Source: Deltaproteobacteria bacterium (GTDB taxonomy: Bacteria; Desulfobacterota; Desulfobacteria; Desulfobacterales; JAFDFH01). From it: DNA of 5,654 nt. Each line of letters starts with the position of its first letter. Within the stretch, counting starts at the first letter, position 1. The position numbers and the translations under genes were made by a program. This document shows, one piece after another, positions 4,655 through 5,654 of this stretch. The notes under the pieces are model-generated. The model was not told where the DNA came from. It did not search any database and saw only the letters and a program-made list of their open reading frames with translations. The DNA is taken from the NCBI GenBank assembly GCA_019309945.1, contig JAFDFH010000185.1:1-5654 (forward strand), in the 5' to 3' direction.

Positions 4655-5654
4655 CTATTTTTGCGCCGATTGGGCACGTTGTATATCACCAAGGATCGCC
4701 ACACGCAGATCTCTTGCGGTGCCAGGAGGTGTTGGGACATCCTTTCTGGGGTCCATTGAGATGGCTTCGACGGGGCACAGATAAGCGCAAGCCCCGCACC
4801 CGATGCAATGCCCCTCGTTCACAAAAGCCGTTCCCCCGTCGATTATTGTAATCGCATTTAATTGGCAATGTTCCACACATGTTTCGCATCCGTCACATTG
4901 GTCATCGTCCACCTTTGCCAGATAACCAGAAGTAGCCGCCCAAACAGGGCTTGCAGACTCTTTTATTTTTTTCAATAGATCGCAATGACAACTGCAACAA
5001 TTGCATAAATACTCTAAAAAGGCTGAAGTATTGGAGCTCAAATGCACCAGACCTTTTTCTTCACACGCTTTTAGAATTTCATGAGCTTCATCTTTGGAAA
5101 TCAAACGGGTAATTCCCCTTTCGGAAGTATACAGGGCCCCGGGGCCAAAGTTCATACAGCACTCCCGCGGAGCGTCACACATTTCTTCTCCCAAAAGATA
5201 CGCCTGGTGCCGACAATAACAATGCCCGACGGCAATGGCATCCGCTGATTCAATATAGTGCGAAAGCTGGTCAAAGGTGTATACCTGTTGTCCGGCCTGG
5301 ATGGTTTTTTCCACGGGAATAATCCGTGTAAACGGCGTAATATCTTTAACTGCGGCAATCATCTTTGTCACCGCCGGCGAAGCAATCTCGAGGTATATTT
5401 TAAAGAGACGGGCCAGACGGCGGTCACGCTCTGTATCCGTCCCGCGCATGAACTGGAATTCAAATATACCCGGCATAATCGGCAATAATCGGTACAGGAC
5501 CACGCCGTCTTTTTTCCGGGTCAGTACCGTTCCCTTATCCGCCATGGATTCCAGTAAAGGAAGAATTTCTTCCACGGGTTTAGATAGCTTTTCCGCCAGA
5601 TCCTGGGCGGATAAAGCTCCTAAGGGAATTGTGCTGGCAATTTGCGCTTCTTCT
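4655..5654 (-). CDS. 4Fe-4S protein with winged-helix-like N-terminus and extra cysteine clusters, 5' end outside window
   Basis: The frame is open from the right edge to the TAG at 4657-4655, giving 332 visible residues. No ATG occurs in the first visible 26 codons and the GTG at 5575 lies within conserved-looking sequence, so the true start is beyond 5654. The visible N-terminus (LSAQDLAEKLSKPVEEILPLLESMADKGTV-type pattern, about 5500-5630) resembles a winged helix-turn-helix. The middle holds non-ferredoxin cysteines: CYCRH (5221-5213), then C..ECC, then CNCCSCHC (about 5007-4984), possibly another metal site. The C-terminal part has two classical 4Fe-4S motifs, CDGCETCVEHC (4897-4865) and CIGCGACAYLCP (4807-4772). 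Such cytoplasmic proteins recur in sulfate reducers and other anaerobes as electron carriers or sensors without a settled role. It heads the minus-strand group with the small membrane protein. Confidence 0.87.
   Translation of the reverse strand, partial: EEAQIASTIPLGALSAQDLAEKLSKPVEEILPLLESMADKGTVLTRKKDGVVLYRLLPIMPGIFEFQFMRGTDTERDRRLARLFKIYLEIASPAVTKMIAAVKDITPFTRIIPVEKTIQAGQQVYTFDQLSHYIESADAIAVGHCYCRHQAYLLGEEMCDAPRECCMNFGPGALYTSERGITRLISKDEAHEILKACEEKGLVHLSSNTSAFLEYLCNCCSCHCDLLKKIKESASPVWAATSGYLAKVDDDQCDGCETCVEHCQLNAITIIDGGTAFVNEGHCIGCGACAYLCPVEAISMDPRKDVPTPPGTARDLRVAILGDIQRAQSAQK

Noticed and set aside
5573..5575. GTG as start of the iron-sulfur protein
   Set aside because: The frame stays open to the window edge, and the residues before the GTG continue a winged-helix-like pattern, so the real start lies outside.

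Overview
The window looks like chromosomal DNA of an anaerobic, probably sulfate-reducing member of the Desulfobacterota (Desulfobacteraceae/Desulfosarcina-like). This is an inference from the gene mix (a cysteine-rich protein with two 4Fe-4S clusters and a winged-helix-like N-terminus, an FMN nitroreductase, a DUF4124 envelope protein) and from the short palindromic insertion-like repeats scattered between genes. No rRNA, tRNA, CRISPR array or transposase gene is visible.

Left third (1-1589): one minus-strand gene for an exported DUF4124 protein (230-940) sits between two 94%-identical copies of a short foldback repeat. The left copy is cut by the window edge (1-121). The right copy is complete (1093-1237) with near-perfect 19-nt terminal inverted repeats. 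A 36-nt palindrome (123-158) carrying the same terminus lies next to the left copy. The AT-rich stretch 1238-1589 has no convincing gene.

Middle (1590-4188): three plus-strand genes. They are a lysophospholipid-type acyltransferase (1590-2189), a metallo-beta-lactamase-fold hydrolase with a C-terminal helical domain (2496-3464), and an FMN-type nitroreductase (3517-4188). A diverged relative of the same repeat (about 2187-2357) begins at or inside the stop codon of the acyltransferase gene. The hydrolase and nitroreductase are 52 nt apart and may be co-transcribed.

Right third (4198-5654): minus-strand genes converge on the nitroreductase. An iron-sulfur protein enters from the right edge (start not visible) and is followed by a 67-residue two-helix membrane protein. 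Immediately downstream is what appears to be the last 60 codons of a carbon-nitrogen hydrolase (nitrilase superfamily) with no N-terminal part, so probably a gene remnant.

I see no clear new multi-gene system. The observations most worth following up are the repeat family in four states of preservation within 2.4 kb, the nitrilase-like remnant, and the acyltransferase whose usual PEGTR motif reads PSGTR. The genes do not form an obvious single pathway.
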